From the IMG/VR virus record IMGVR_UViG_3300027851_000116, positions 1-26,426 of that record: a stretch of 26,426 nt of DNA; one strand, 5' to 3'. The notes under the pieces are model-generated. The model searched no databases. It had not been told where the DNA came from and saw only the letters and a list, made by a program, of their open reading frames with translations. Positions 16,863 to 21,729 of this stretch are shown piece by piece. The position numbers were made by a program, and so were the translations under genes. This DNA is from a virus. Position 1 is the stretch's first letter. Every line of letters starts with the position of its first letter.

Positions 16863-16875
16863 AAGGGTAACCTAA
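16863..16875 (-). promoter_or_regulatory. Operator-like motif before the terminase gene
   Basis: On the minus strand this reads TTAGGTTACCCTT. It is identical to the copy at 17628-17640 and nearly identical to two others in the same control region. It lies just before the ribosome binding site of the terminase gene, between a candidate promoter and the start codon. A repressor or activator bound here could link the two divergent gene arms. Confidence 0.6.
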
Positions 16876-16907
16876 CAACGGCGGAAAAACATTTCAGTGG
16901 CAGAAAG

Positions 16908-16936
16908 ATTATCAGAGGCAGAATCTGAATAATCAG
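16908..16936 (-). promoter_or_regulatory. Candidate leftward promoter for the virion operon
   Basis: Minus-strand CTGATT (16936-16931) and GATAAT (16913-16908) are separated by 17 bases, similar to sigma-70-type -35 and -10 boxes. The -10 box matches five of six consensus positions, the -35 box three. Transcription would start about 60 bases before the terminase gene, upstream of the operator-like motif. Confidence 0.35.
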
Positions 16937-16962
16937 AACTGTCCTTAAAACCGCTAACTGCA

Positions 16963-17178
16963 CTAGCTAGCCCCCGATCCCCTGTAGGGGGCTCTAGGGG
17001 GCTTTCACTAGGGGGCCACTTCGGTGGACCCTCAGCGGCCCTACAGATTTTAGCAGGCATGGCAGCCATGCCATGCCATTCGCTAGACGCTCATGGCATG
17101 TACTTACAGGCGCACCCTCCGGGTGCAGCGCCCGCCAGCGACTCCGCCAAGGCTCCGCCGCAGGCGGGCTAGCTAGCC
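16963..17178. repeat. Hairpin-rich segment bounded by CTAGCTAGCC direct repeats
   Basis: CTAGCTAGCC occurs at 16963-16972 and 17169-17178. Between the copies are TAGGGGGC three times (16985-16992, 16995-17002, 17009-17016), AGCCCCC/GGGGGCT (16969-16975 with 16987-16993), CCAC-TTCG-GTGG (17016-17027), a perfect palindrome GGCATGGC-A-GCCATGCC (17056-17072), ATGCCAT/ATGGCAT (17073-17079 with 17093-17099), GCACCC/GGGTGC (17112-17117 with 17121-17126) and GCCCGCC/GGCGGGC (17130-17136 with 17163-17169). No gene is convincing here. Its place next to the terminase gene is where packaging or cohesive-end sites often lie; a replication or recombination site is also possible. Confidence 0.6.
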
Positions 17179-17506
17179 AGTAAAAAGATTCCCCACTTAT
17201 ATATACGCAAATTACAACCGCTTACCCGTCACATTTTGAGAAGATGTTACACAACTGTTACATTAGAGACCGATAATCGGAATATCAGCCCAGTTATCCC
17301 CAACATATCCACAAACAGTATCCGGAAAATAATTAGGACCCTATACACCATCTCAGGCGCGCGCGAGGTTAAAACCCCCGGGTCAAGCCTATTGTCTACT
17401 AGCTCAGTAGGGAAAAAATGCTTGCCAGCCCTGCACGTTCGGGGGATATGCACACTAGTCCCCCCACGTCTTTGACGAGGGAGGGGGCAGGCTGAGACTG
17501 TATTAC
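17179..17506. other. AT-rich part of the divergent control region, possible replication origin
   Basis: No gene is convincing here. The stretch has AT-rich DNA (TTATATATA near 17197), TGTTACA twice 11 bases apart (17245-17251, 17256-17262), a palindrome CCGAT-A-ATCGG (17270-17280), and two neighbouring DnaA-box-like 9-mers, TTATCCCCA (17294-17302) and ATATCCACA (17305-17313), each one base off TTATCCACA. A hairpin GGGGGA/TCCCCC lies near 17433-17455. The strand bias of G and T in the flanking genes switches across this region. These facts fit an origin, but nothing here proves it. Confidence 0.4.
17294..17313 (+). promoter_or_regulatory. Two adjacent DnaA-box-like sites
   Basis: TTATCCCCA and ATATCCACA are two bases apart and each matches eight of nine positions of the bacterial DnaA box TTATCCACA. 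They lie in an AT-rich part of the divergent region. They may recruit the host initiator for early replication. Confidence 0.4.
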
Positions 17507-17520
17507 TTAGGATACCCTAA
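17507..17520 (+). promoter_or_regulatory. Operator-like motif, copy 1 of the early-gene cluster
   Basis: TTAGGATACCCTAA is an inverted repeat (TTAGG-ATAC-CCTAA). A near-copy follows 40 bases later and a third about 120 bases later. With TTTC following it also resembles part of the DtxR/IdeR iron box (TTAGGTTAGCCTAACCTAA), matching about 14 of 19 positions by eye. Confidence 0.6.
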
Positions 17521-17546
17521 CTTTCTTATTCAATCAGTTGGTTAAG

Positions 17547-17560
17547 TAAGGATACCCTAA
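17547..17560 (+). promoter_or_regulatory. Operator-like motif, copy 2
   Basis: TAAGGATACCCTAA differs from copy 1 at one base. It ends three bases before a TTGACT box, so a protein bound here would contact RNA polymerase at the candidate early promoter. Confidence 0.6.
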
Positions 17561-17563
17561 GTC

Positions 17564-17593
17564 TTGACTTGGATGTGTGCGTCAGTGTAATTG
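17564..17593 (+). promoter_or_regulatory. Candidate rightward early promoter
   Basis: TTGACT (17564-17569) is followed after 18 bases by TAATTG (17588-17593). The -35 box is good and the -10 box moderate. A second TTGACT at 17698-17703 with TAGTGT 16 bases further is weaker. Both lie before the first rightward gene and next to operator-like motifs. Confidence 0.35.
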
Positions 17594-17627
17594 TATAACT
17601 GATTGTATTGATGTAGCTATTGCCTTG

Positions 17628-17640
17628 TTAGGTTACCCTT
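17628..17640 (+). promoter_or_regulatory. Operator-like motif, copy 3
   Basis: TTAGGTTACCCTT is the exact reverse-strand twin of the motif before the terminase gene (16863-16875). It would lie about 35-40 bases downstream of the first candidate early promoter, where a bound repressor could block elongation. Confidence 0.55.
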
Positions 17641-17760
17641 GCTTGTCCTGCTTGGTGAGTGTGGTGCGGATCACATTGTTTTTGTTTGCAAATGGTGTTG
17701 ACTTGTGCCCGCTTGGGTGTAGTGTTGGCTTATTGGATTCGACGAGATGGGGAGATGGTA

Positions 17761-17925
17761 ATGGGAATGAAAGTTGCTGCAAGGTGCCGCGTGTGCGGAA
17801 CGGGCAGTGAAGACAATCTCATGCGGGGACTAGAGGGCGTCATGTGCCTGGACTGTATTGCGGATACGTGGCACGTTTGCTTCATTGATGACAGTACTTG
17901 TGCCGACTGTGGCGGCGCGTCGTGA
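17761..17925 (+). CDS. Small zinc-ribbon-like protein, 54 aa
   Basis: ATG 17761 has GGGGAG 6 bases upstream; ATG 17767 is possible as well. The product has three CxxC pairs: CRVC and CLDC in the first half and CADC at the end, plus single cysteines, in 54 residues (MGMKVAARCRVCGTGSEDNL at the start). The first two pairs are spaced as in a small zinc ribbon or knuckle. It is the first gene of the rightward arm and should be expressed early. Such phage proteins can bind host RNA polymerase or nucleic acid, but no target can be named here. Confidence 0.75.
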   Translation: MGMKVAARCRVCGTGSEDNLMRGLEGVMCLDCIADTWHVCFIDDSTCADCGGAS

Positions 17926-18206
17926 ACGGGGTAGTGAGAGTTTTCGACGCTGACTGCATTGGCTGGACACCTATAGACCGGCTGTATTCACTTATTGAAT
18001 CTTGCGGGTCGCACTACGTCGCGGGGCATGATGAGTGCGAGATTAATGGACGAACTTTAGGAATGATCCGCCTACAGTTCGACACGCGCAAGGTTGCCCC
18101 CGAGATTGTGCGCGGTTGGGCTATGACGCTGGGGTATTTGGCTGACGTTGAATCCGGTGGAACTATCAATCTGCCTAAGGTTGCTGCTACGCGTAGGGGT
18201 GCATGA
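17922..18206 (+). CDS. Unknown early protein, 94 aa
   Basis: GTG 17922 overlaps the previous stop in a GTGA junction, which is how I fixed the start. The product begins MNGVVRVFDADCIGWTPIDR and continues LYSLIESCGSHYVAGHDECE, with LQFDTRKVAPEIVRGWAMTL later. It looks like a small alpha/beta protein and no membrane segment is visible. It has no motif I can assign. The next gene overlaps it by four bases, so it belongs to the same early message. Confidence 0.7.
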   Translation: MNGVVRVFDADCIGWTPIDRLYSLIESCGSHYVAGHDECEINGRTLGMIRLQFDTRKVAPEIVRGWAMTLGYLADVESGGTINLPKVAATRRGA

Positions 18207-18472
18207 TGAGGGCATTACGGACTGAGGGAGATGGGCAGATGGCAGCAGTAGAGGTCACGGACTGGGACGGCAAGGGCTGGGATTCGCTCGCCGGTGTGGC
18301 GGCAAGGATTGAGGAACGGACGGGCGAACGTCCCGTGATTGGGTGGGAGCATCGGGAGGTAGGTGATCGCCTGGTGCACGTCGCGACTATCAACTTCAAC
18401 AGTGACCGCTGCCGCGACTCATGGGTCCACTCATGGGTATGCAATGCGGGTTACGTCGCCTGCATCGTCTAG
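18203..18472 (+). CDS. Unknown early protein, 89 aa
   Basis: ATG 18203 overlaps the previous TGA (ATGA). The product reads MMRALRTEGDGQMAAVEVTD, then GWDSLAGVAARIEERTGERP and VIGWEHREVGDRLVHVATIN. It ends with a tryptophan/cysteine-rich stretch (CRDSWVHSWVCNAGYVACIV). Alternating charged and hydrophobic residues suggest a small mixed alpha/beta domain. A second start (ATG 18239) would remove the first 12 residues. I do not recognise a family. Confidence 0.65.
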   Translation: MMRALRTEGDGQMAAVEVTDWDGKGWDSLAGVAARIEERTGERPVIGWEHREVGDRLVHVATINFNSDRCRDSWVHSWVCNAGYVACIV

Positions 18473-18562
18473 CACGTTCGCCGCTAGGTGCGCTCACTGC
18501 CGCGACCTAGGGGCACTAGGGCACTCATTCTGAGCGTCCTGCATGATGGAAGGGTATCTGTT

Positions 18563-18826
18563 ATGAGTAAGGATGAGACGTATAATGGTTGGAAGAACTA
18601 TGAGACGTGGAATGTATCTCTTTGGCTTGGTAATGATGAGGGCCTGTATCTGGCCATGGGTGAGTACGTGGAGGAGTCTAAGGGTAAGTCTACGTATCGC
18701 GGTTTAATGCGCTTCCTTGGCTTTTCTGGTTCGATGACTACGCCGGATAGGGTGCGTTGGCTGTCGTCTAAACTGGATTATGCGCGTTTGGATGAGATGG
18801 TGCGCGAGAATGTGGAGGGTTTCTAA
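18563..18826 (+). CDS. DUF7249-type phage protein, 87 aa
   Basis: ATG 18563 is preceded by GGAAGGG at 8 bases; the longer open frame upstream crosses the intergenic gap and is unlikely. The product starts MSKDETYNGWKNYETWNVSL followed by WLGNDEGLYLAM. The motif YNGWKNYETWNV.LW..NDEGLY is distinctive and is shared by many small phage proteins of diverse hosts; I recall it as the DUF7249 family but cannot verify the number here. The C-terminal half is helical (TPDRVRWLSSKLDYARLDEM). The function is not known. The wide distribution suggests a general takeover or replication-related role. Confidence 0.8.
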   Translation: MSKDETYNGWKNYETWNVSLWLGNDEGLYLAMGEYVEESKGKSTYRGLMRFLGFSGSMTTPDRVRWLSSKLDYARLDEMVRENVEGF

Positions 18827-18999
18827 TGAGTATTGGTCGTAATGTGTTTGACGTGGCGGCGTCTTTGGATGCGGATATTCGTCGCTTGACAGGTATGGGC
18901 GCTAATGAGTGCCAAGAATGCGGGAGGGTGTTTGACTTGTCTAACCCTGTTGCCGCTGGCGAATGGATCTATGGGCATGATTGCGAGGTTTCGCGATGA
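18826..18999 (+). CDS. Small zinc-ribbon-like protein, 57 aa
   Basis: The start overlaps the previous stop (TAATG). The product reads MSIGRNVFDVAASLDADIRR, LTGMGANECQECGRVFDLSN and PVAAGEWIYGHDCEVSR. An N-terminal helix is followed by a CxxC pair (CQEC) and later HDC, consistent with a small treble-clef or zinc-ribbon site of the C-x2-C...H-x-C kind. The next gene overlaps by four bases. Confidence 0.7.
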   Translation: MSIGRNVFDVAASLDADIRRLTGMGANECQECGRVFDLSNPVAAGEWIYGHDCEVSR

Positions 19000-19190
19000 A
19001 TCACTTACCTAAGTCTCGTTTCATCGTAAGCGCCTACCGTGCTAGTGGCGAAGTTGCTGCTGAGAAATTGGCGTCAACGATGCGCGAGGTTCGCGCGGCT
19101 AGGGCATGGTATTTACAGATTGGGTACCCTGCCGTTGGGCATCGTCCTTTCACTAGCGCCGATAAGGCTGATTGGATTCGGGAGGGTTGA
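18996..19190 (+). CDS. Unknown small basic protein, 64 aa
   Basis: ATG 18996 overlaps the previous TGA (ATGA), which settles the start over the upstream in-frame codon. The product is MNHLPKSRFIVSAYRASGEV, AAEKLASTMREVRAARAWYL and QIGYPAVGHRPFTSADKADW plus four residues. A beta strand, a long helix and a second short helix are likely. No cysteines or known motifs are present. Confidence 0.65.
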   Translation: MNHLPKSRFIVSAYRASGEVAAEKLASTMREVRAARAWYLQIGYPAVGHRPFTSADKADWIREG

Positions 19191-19206
19191 TATTCAATAG
19201 TCCGAA

Positions 19207-19222
19207 ACACCCTTTGGGGTGT
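19207..19222 (+). other. Small hairpin in an intergenic gap
   Basis: ACACCC-TTTG-GGGTGT is a perfect 6-bp stem with a four-base loop in the 82-base gap before the next gene. No T tract follows, so it is a poor terminator; it may be an RNA processing or stabilising element. Confidence 0.4.
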
Positions 19223-19272
19223 ATGTGCCTAGATTGGCGCACTGATGAGGGCAAAAGGAAAGGGCTAACGAA

Positions 19273-19506
19273 ATGTCTAAGAAACACTTTCAAGCATTGG
19301 CTACTAGGTTAGGTAACGCGGCAGCCGATAATGGTTTCACCGAGAACTATGCCGATGCGGGTTTTAAGTCGGCGCTGAATGCCGTCTTGGCAGCGTGTCA
19401 GTCGTCCAATCCAATGTTTGATAGGGGAGTGTTCCTAAATTGTGTTTGGGACGTGGCTGAGGGCCGCAGGGATGCAATGGGCCGCAAGGTTAAGGTGTCA
19501 GCATGA
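19273..19506 (+). CDS. Unknown small protein, 77 aa
   Basis: ATG 19273 follows a GGAAAGG site at 9 bases. The product starts MSKKHFQALATRLGNAAADN and continues with a helical core (FKSALNAVLAACQSSNPMFD, then RGVFLNCVWDVAEGRRDAMG). Its pattern, a helix beginning KHFQALA, a conserved-looking acidic loop and a second helix ending FL..VW, recurs in short phage proteins of diverse hosts as far as I remember, with no known role. It overlaps the next gene by four bases. Confidence 0.7.
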   Translation: MSKKHFQALATRLGNAAADNGFTENYADAGFKSALNAVLAACQSSNPMFDRGVFLNCVWDVAEGRRDAMGRKVKVSA

Positions 19507-19622
19507 GCGCGCTTGTGACGGTTGAGCCGTTGCGCCGCTGTGCGTGTGGTTCGCCGTTCATGCTCAGGCTCACGCCACAGGGTGTGTGCTGCCAGCGTTG
19601 CGCTATCGCTGAGGAGGACTAA
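19503..19622 (+). CDS. Cysteine-rich micropeptide, 39 aa
   Basis: The frame opens at ATG 19503 inside the preceding stop (ATGA) and closes with TAA that overlaps the next ATG (TAATG). The product reads MSALVTVEPLRRCACGSPFM and LRLTPQGVCCQRCAIAEED. Five cysteines form CxC and CCxxC groups about 16 residues apart, as in a minimal zinc ribbon. The tight overlap on both sides supports it in spite of the size. Confidence 0.65.
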   Translation: MSALVTVEPLRRCACGSPFMLRLTPQGVCCQRCAIAEED

Positions 19623-19789
19623 TGGCCTCCGATACTCACATCTGCTGGGTTGATGACTCGATGTGTCCTGCGTGCGGTTCAGAGCTTCGCCCCACGGAGC
19701 GCGGCAGGATGGTCGCTGCGATTTTGTTTGTGACTGGCTTTCTGCTATTGTTGGGTTTTGCTGGGTGGATTGAAGGGGGTATGAACTAA
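19622..19789 (+). CDS. Zinc-ribbon micropeptide with one membrane segment, 55 aa
   Basis: The start overlaps the previous TAA. The product reads MASDTHICWVDDSMCPACGS, then ELRPTERGRM and a hydrophobic run (VAAILFVTGFLLLLGFAGWI). The first 20 residues hold three cysteines including CPAC. One membrane helix follows a basic patch, which predicts the cysteine part in the cytoplasm. This could be a membrane-tethered regulator or exclusion peptide; a holin is possible but a single short helix with a metal-site head is unusual for one. Confidence 0.65.
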   Translation: MASDTHICWVDDSMCPACGSELRPTERGRMVAAILFVTGFLLLLGFAGWIEGGMN

Positions 19790-19800
19790 GTTTCTGCGGG

Positions 19801-19972
19801 TGACTGGCAGGCTCTCACGTTCAAGCCGTGAGCACTCACTGTGAACACCTAGGAAGGCTTTAGGTGTTCTACCGGACAGTTCATGTGTCAAGGCTGAACT
19901 GTCCTCTGCAAGCCAGTGTTGGTTGAGTGGGGCGGTAAACCCTTCCCGCTTTACTCCTGGCACTGGCTTGCC
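19801..19972 (+). ncRNA. Candidate structured phage RNA, four consecutive hairpins
   Basis: The 243 bases between two gene blocks contain no gene but four strong stems. They are CTCACG/CGTGAG (19814-19819 with 19827-19832), GAACACCTA/TAGGTGTTC (19843-19851 with 19861-19869), GGACAGTTCA/TGAACTGTCC (19874-19883 with 19895-19904) and GCAAGCCAGTG/CACTGGCTTGC (19908-19918 with 19961-19971). Inside the last stem, after an asymmetric internal loop, GAGTGGGGCGG pairs with CCGCTTTACTC-type bases (19925-19935 with 19946-19956) using three consecutive G-U pairs. G-U pairs work only in the rightward transcript, so that strand is the likely RNA. No T tract follows, so these are not terminators. It is not a tRNA: no T-arm or acceptor stem is seen. 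Confidence 0.6.
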
Positions 19973-20032
19973 AATACTTTCGCGCACTGCATGGTGTAGT
20001 GTGTGGTTGATTGAAGGGTGGAGGGTTGTGTG

Positions 20033-20776
20033 ATGAAAACATTTTTTAAGGCAATTAGGCCGGATGGTGGAAGTTTTAACAGTCCCGAGTTTAAGTGGGC
20101 TGTTGAGCCTGGCGGGGTGACGGTGCATCCCGCGTTCGATAAGCGGGCTGGTAGTGCTGCTGGTTATTTGTCTGTGGCTACTGTGGCGACGGATTGTACG
20201 GGCATGTCGTGGCCTTGCCGTTTGTTAGAGGTTGCGCCTGTCGGGTGTCGCGTGTTCACGCCCGATAGCGTGGCGCTGCCGAATAAGCGTGCTGGTCGTG
20301 CGTTCCGCACAGTGCGTGAGCTGGATGCTAGTGCAGTATTTGGCCCACAGGGTGCGGAGGTGGTGGCATTTCTGGCATCGTTCCCGACATTAACTGGCGA
20401 GCAGTGGCAGGCTTTGGTTGCTTCTAGGGCTGCTTCTAGGGATGCTTCTTGGGCTGCTTCTAGGGCTGCTTCTAGGGCTGCTTCTAGGGCTGTTTCTAGG
20501 GCTGCTTCTAGGGATGCTTCTTGGGCTGCTTCTTGGGATGCTTCTTGGGCTGCTTCTTGGGATGCTTCTTGGGCTGCTTCTTGGGATGCTTCTAGGGATG
20601 CTTCTTGGGCTGCTTCTTGGGCTGCTTCTAGGGCTGCTCTGGGTCTCCTGGTTCGTGACCTGATTGGCACATCGGGCTTTACGCAAGCGTATTATGATGC
20701 GCTCACGTCTGATTGGCGTCGTATTGTTGGCCCGATTCATGCCGATGATGTGGACATTTTCGAGGGAGTGAAATGA
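20033..20776 (+). CDS. Phage protein with an 18-unit Ala-Ser-[Arg/Trp]-[Ala/Asp] repeat, 247 aa
   Basis: ATG 20033 has GGAGGG about 8 bases upstream. Residues 1-130 form a beta-rich domain (MKTFFKAIRPDGGSFNSPEF, later GYLSVATVATDCTGMSWPCR and LLEVAPVGCRVFTPDSVALP) that I associate, from memory, with DUF7666-type phage proteins. Residues about 130-201 are 18 tandem four-residue units, ASRA, ASRD, ASWA or ASWD, with one VSRA. About 45 residues follow (LLVRDLIGTSGFTQAYYDAL). A period of four with small Ala/Ser faces and Trp/Arg on one side suggests a long helix or stacked coil, maybe for self-assembly. The gene overlaps the WhiB gene by four bases. Confidence 0.8.
   Translation: MKTFFKAIRPDGGSFNSPEFKWAVEPGGVTVHPAFDKRAGSAAGYLSVATVATDCTGMSWPCRLLEVAPVGCRVFTPDSVALPNKRAGRAFRTVRELDASAVFGPQGAEVVAFLASFPTLTGEQWQALVASRAASRDASWAASRAASRAASRAVSRAASRDASWAASWDASWAASWDASWAASWDASRDASWAASWAASRAALGLLVRDLIGTSGFTQAYYDALTSDWRRIVGPIHADDVDIFEGVK
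20420..20635 (+). repeat. Tandem array of 18 units of 12 bases
   Basis: The units follow GCTTCT[A/T]GGG[C/A]T and run without spacers for 216 bases inside the preceding gene. Only two positions vary regularly, changing Arg to Trp and Ala to Asp. Because the unit is a multiple of three, several other frames are open too; those are by-products. Such arrays change length easily by slippage. Confidence 0.9.
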
Positions 20777-21228
20777 CTGTAGATAGCGTGGTTGGCTTTC
20801 AGGGTTTCGATGTGGAACCACTAGAGCATGTACTCGTGCCCCGTGGGGGGCGCGTGTGGTCTGCGGTGTTGATGCCGTGGCCTTTTGACGGCACGCAATC
20901 CTGTCAGGGTGATGCGGTGTTTGAGCGTACGCGTGACACTGCGTCTGATTTGATGATTGGTCTTGCCCCTGACGTGCGCGAGTACCATTCGCGTGTGTGT
21001 GCTGCTTGCCCGGTGCTGGTTGGTTGTCGCGAGTGGGCACTAGCTCATGAGGAGTATCTGTGGTTCGCTGGCATGGACCCGGTGGAGCGTGGTGAGCTGC
21101 GCAGTGAGCGCGGGCAGGTGGTTGTTGGTCCTGGTACTGGCGTGTATGGTATTGGGTACGATGCCGCGTCTGCTGCCCGGCAGGCTGTTAAGGTGCGCGA
21201 CATTCAAGAGCAGGAGGACTGGCGATGA
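20773..21228 (+). CDS. WhiB-like Fe-S transcription regulator, 151 aa
   Basis: WhiB-like proteins are actinobacterial regulators that bind a 4Fe-4S cluster and act on the main sigma factor. The four cluster ligands are C44 (SCQGD), C76, C79 and C85 (CAACPVLVGC), spaced C-x31-C-x2-C-x5-C as in the family. The turn normally written G[VI]WGG appears as LWFAGM at about 96-101, so the turn is altered. Residues 105-120 are moderately basic (ERGELRSERG), weaker than the usual AT-hook-like tail. The N terminus is about 35 residues longer than in minimal members. ATG 20773 overlaps the previous stop. In phages such proteins can redirect host transcription or block superinfection. Confidence 0.88.
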   Translation: MTVDSVVGFQGFDVEPLEHVLVPRGGRVWSAVLMPWPFDGTQSCQGDAVFERTRDTASDLMIGLAPDVREYHSRVCAACPVLVGCREWALAHEEYLWFAGMDPVERGELRSERGQVVVGPGTGVYGIGYDAASAARQAVKVRDIQEQEDWR

Positions 21229-21326
21229 GTAGTTTTCGTTTCGGCTACTGCCCACGCTGCAAGCGTATCCTGGTGTTCACTAACAAGGGCACTGTACCTG
21301 AGCATGAGTGCAAGGCAGACAAGTGA
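21225..21326 (+). CDS. Cysteine-pair micropeptide, 33 aa
   Basis: The frame opens at ATG 21225 within the preceding stop (ATGA) and ends in a GTGA junction with the next gene. The product starts MSSFRFGYCPRCKRILVFTN and ends in GTVPEHECKADK. CPRC and the later H-E-C give a C-x2-C...H-x-C set, as in small zinc knuckles. The double overlap argues for a real gene. Confidence 0.65.
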   Translation: MSSFRFGYCPRCKRILVFTNKGTVPEHECKADK

Positions 21327-21523
21327 CTACGCATGTGTGGCGTGAAATGGTCACAGACGCGTACCGTGGAGCCGATGAGGCATGGCGGATAGAGCGTGAC
21401 CTGGTGTGTATCGGCTACGCGGAGGAGGAACGCGAGTTCCGGCTGGCGCGTCCGCGTCCTACGTTGAAGTTGATGATGTGTGCCCTAGCGGGGCAGCATA
21501 GCGAAGTGGAGGTTTCTGGGTGA
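21323..21523 (+). CDS. Unknown small protein, 66 aa
   Basis: I place the start at GTG 21323 overlapping the previous TGA; an in-frame upstream ATG at 21308 would add MQGRQ but run inside the preceding gene. The product reads MTTHVWREMVTDAYRGADEA, then WRIERDLVCIGYAEEEREFR and LARPRPTLKLMMCALAGQHS. It is helical and charged, with no known motif. Overlap with the next gene is a GTGA junction. Confidence 0.6.
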   Translation: MTTHVWREMVTDAYRGADEAWRIERDLVCIGYAEEEREFRLARPRPTLKLMMCALAGQHSEVEVSG

Positions 21524-21729
21524 CGAGCGCGGATGTAAGTGATAGTGACTATGCTCGTGTCGTGATCGAGACGACACAGCAAACACATGAGCGTGTCGCG
21601 CGTAGTAGTGCGTTGCATGATGCTCGCGTGGCTGTGCAAAGGTATGTGATGCGTAACGAGTCCGCGCTGTCTTTGGATACTCATTACCATTTGGACGAGC
21701 TGGTGGCGATGCTAGGGAGGCTACGGTGA
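21520..21729 (+). CDS. Unknown small helical protein, 69 aa
   Basis: GTG 21520 overlaps the previous stop, and the stop overlaps the GTG of the exported enzyme gene. The product reads MTSADVSDSDYARVVIETTQ, QTHERVARSSALHDARVAVQ and RYVMRNESALSLDTHYHLDE plus nine residues. Nearly all of it is predicted amphipathic helix, so a coiled-coil partner or small regulator is possible. The family is not recognised. Confidence 0.65.
   Translation: MTSADVSDSDYARVVIETTQQTHERVARSSALHDARVAVQRYVMRNESALSLDTHYHLDELVAMLGRLR

Noticed and set aside
15018-16928. A 636-codon open frame on the plus strand opposite the terminase gene
   Set aside because: Its product is rich in Arg, Ile, His and Thr without domain structure. 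The opposite strand has clear terminase motifs in order. It is a frame shadow.
16872-17069. A 65-codon minus-strand frame before the terminase gene (possible small terminase)
   Set aside because: It starts inside the palindrome, its product is low-complexity Pro/Ser and it runs across hairpins and a candidate promoter. No HTH is visible.
17384-17460. Possible tRNA, because AGCTCAGTAGG and GTTCGGGGG resemble D- and T-arm pieces
   Set aside because: No acceptor stem, no five-pair T stem and no anticodon arm can be drawn.
17179-17506. An attachment site or integrase-linked lysogeny module
   Set aside because: No integrase, excisionase or tRNA-like core is visible in the window, so lysogeny cannot be judged here.
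17236-17810. Two plus-strand frames of about 78 codons in the control region
   Set aside because: They cover origin-like and operator-like sites, have no ribosome sites and odd composition.
19745-20128. A 127-codon minus-strand frame over the structured RNA
   Set aside because: It is antisense to the start of the repeat-protein gene and the hairpins, and is the only minus-strand frame in the rightward arm with no support.
20420-20635. CRISPR array
   Set aside because: The repeats are 12 bases, contiguous, in frame and without spacers. They are protein-coding.
20164-21040. Long open frames on the minus strand and a Leu-Gly-rich plus frame across the 12-base repeats
   Set aside because: A repeat unit divisible by three keeps several frames open. 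Only the Ala-Ser-rich frame has flanking domains, a ribosome site and an overlap with the next gene.
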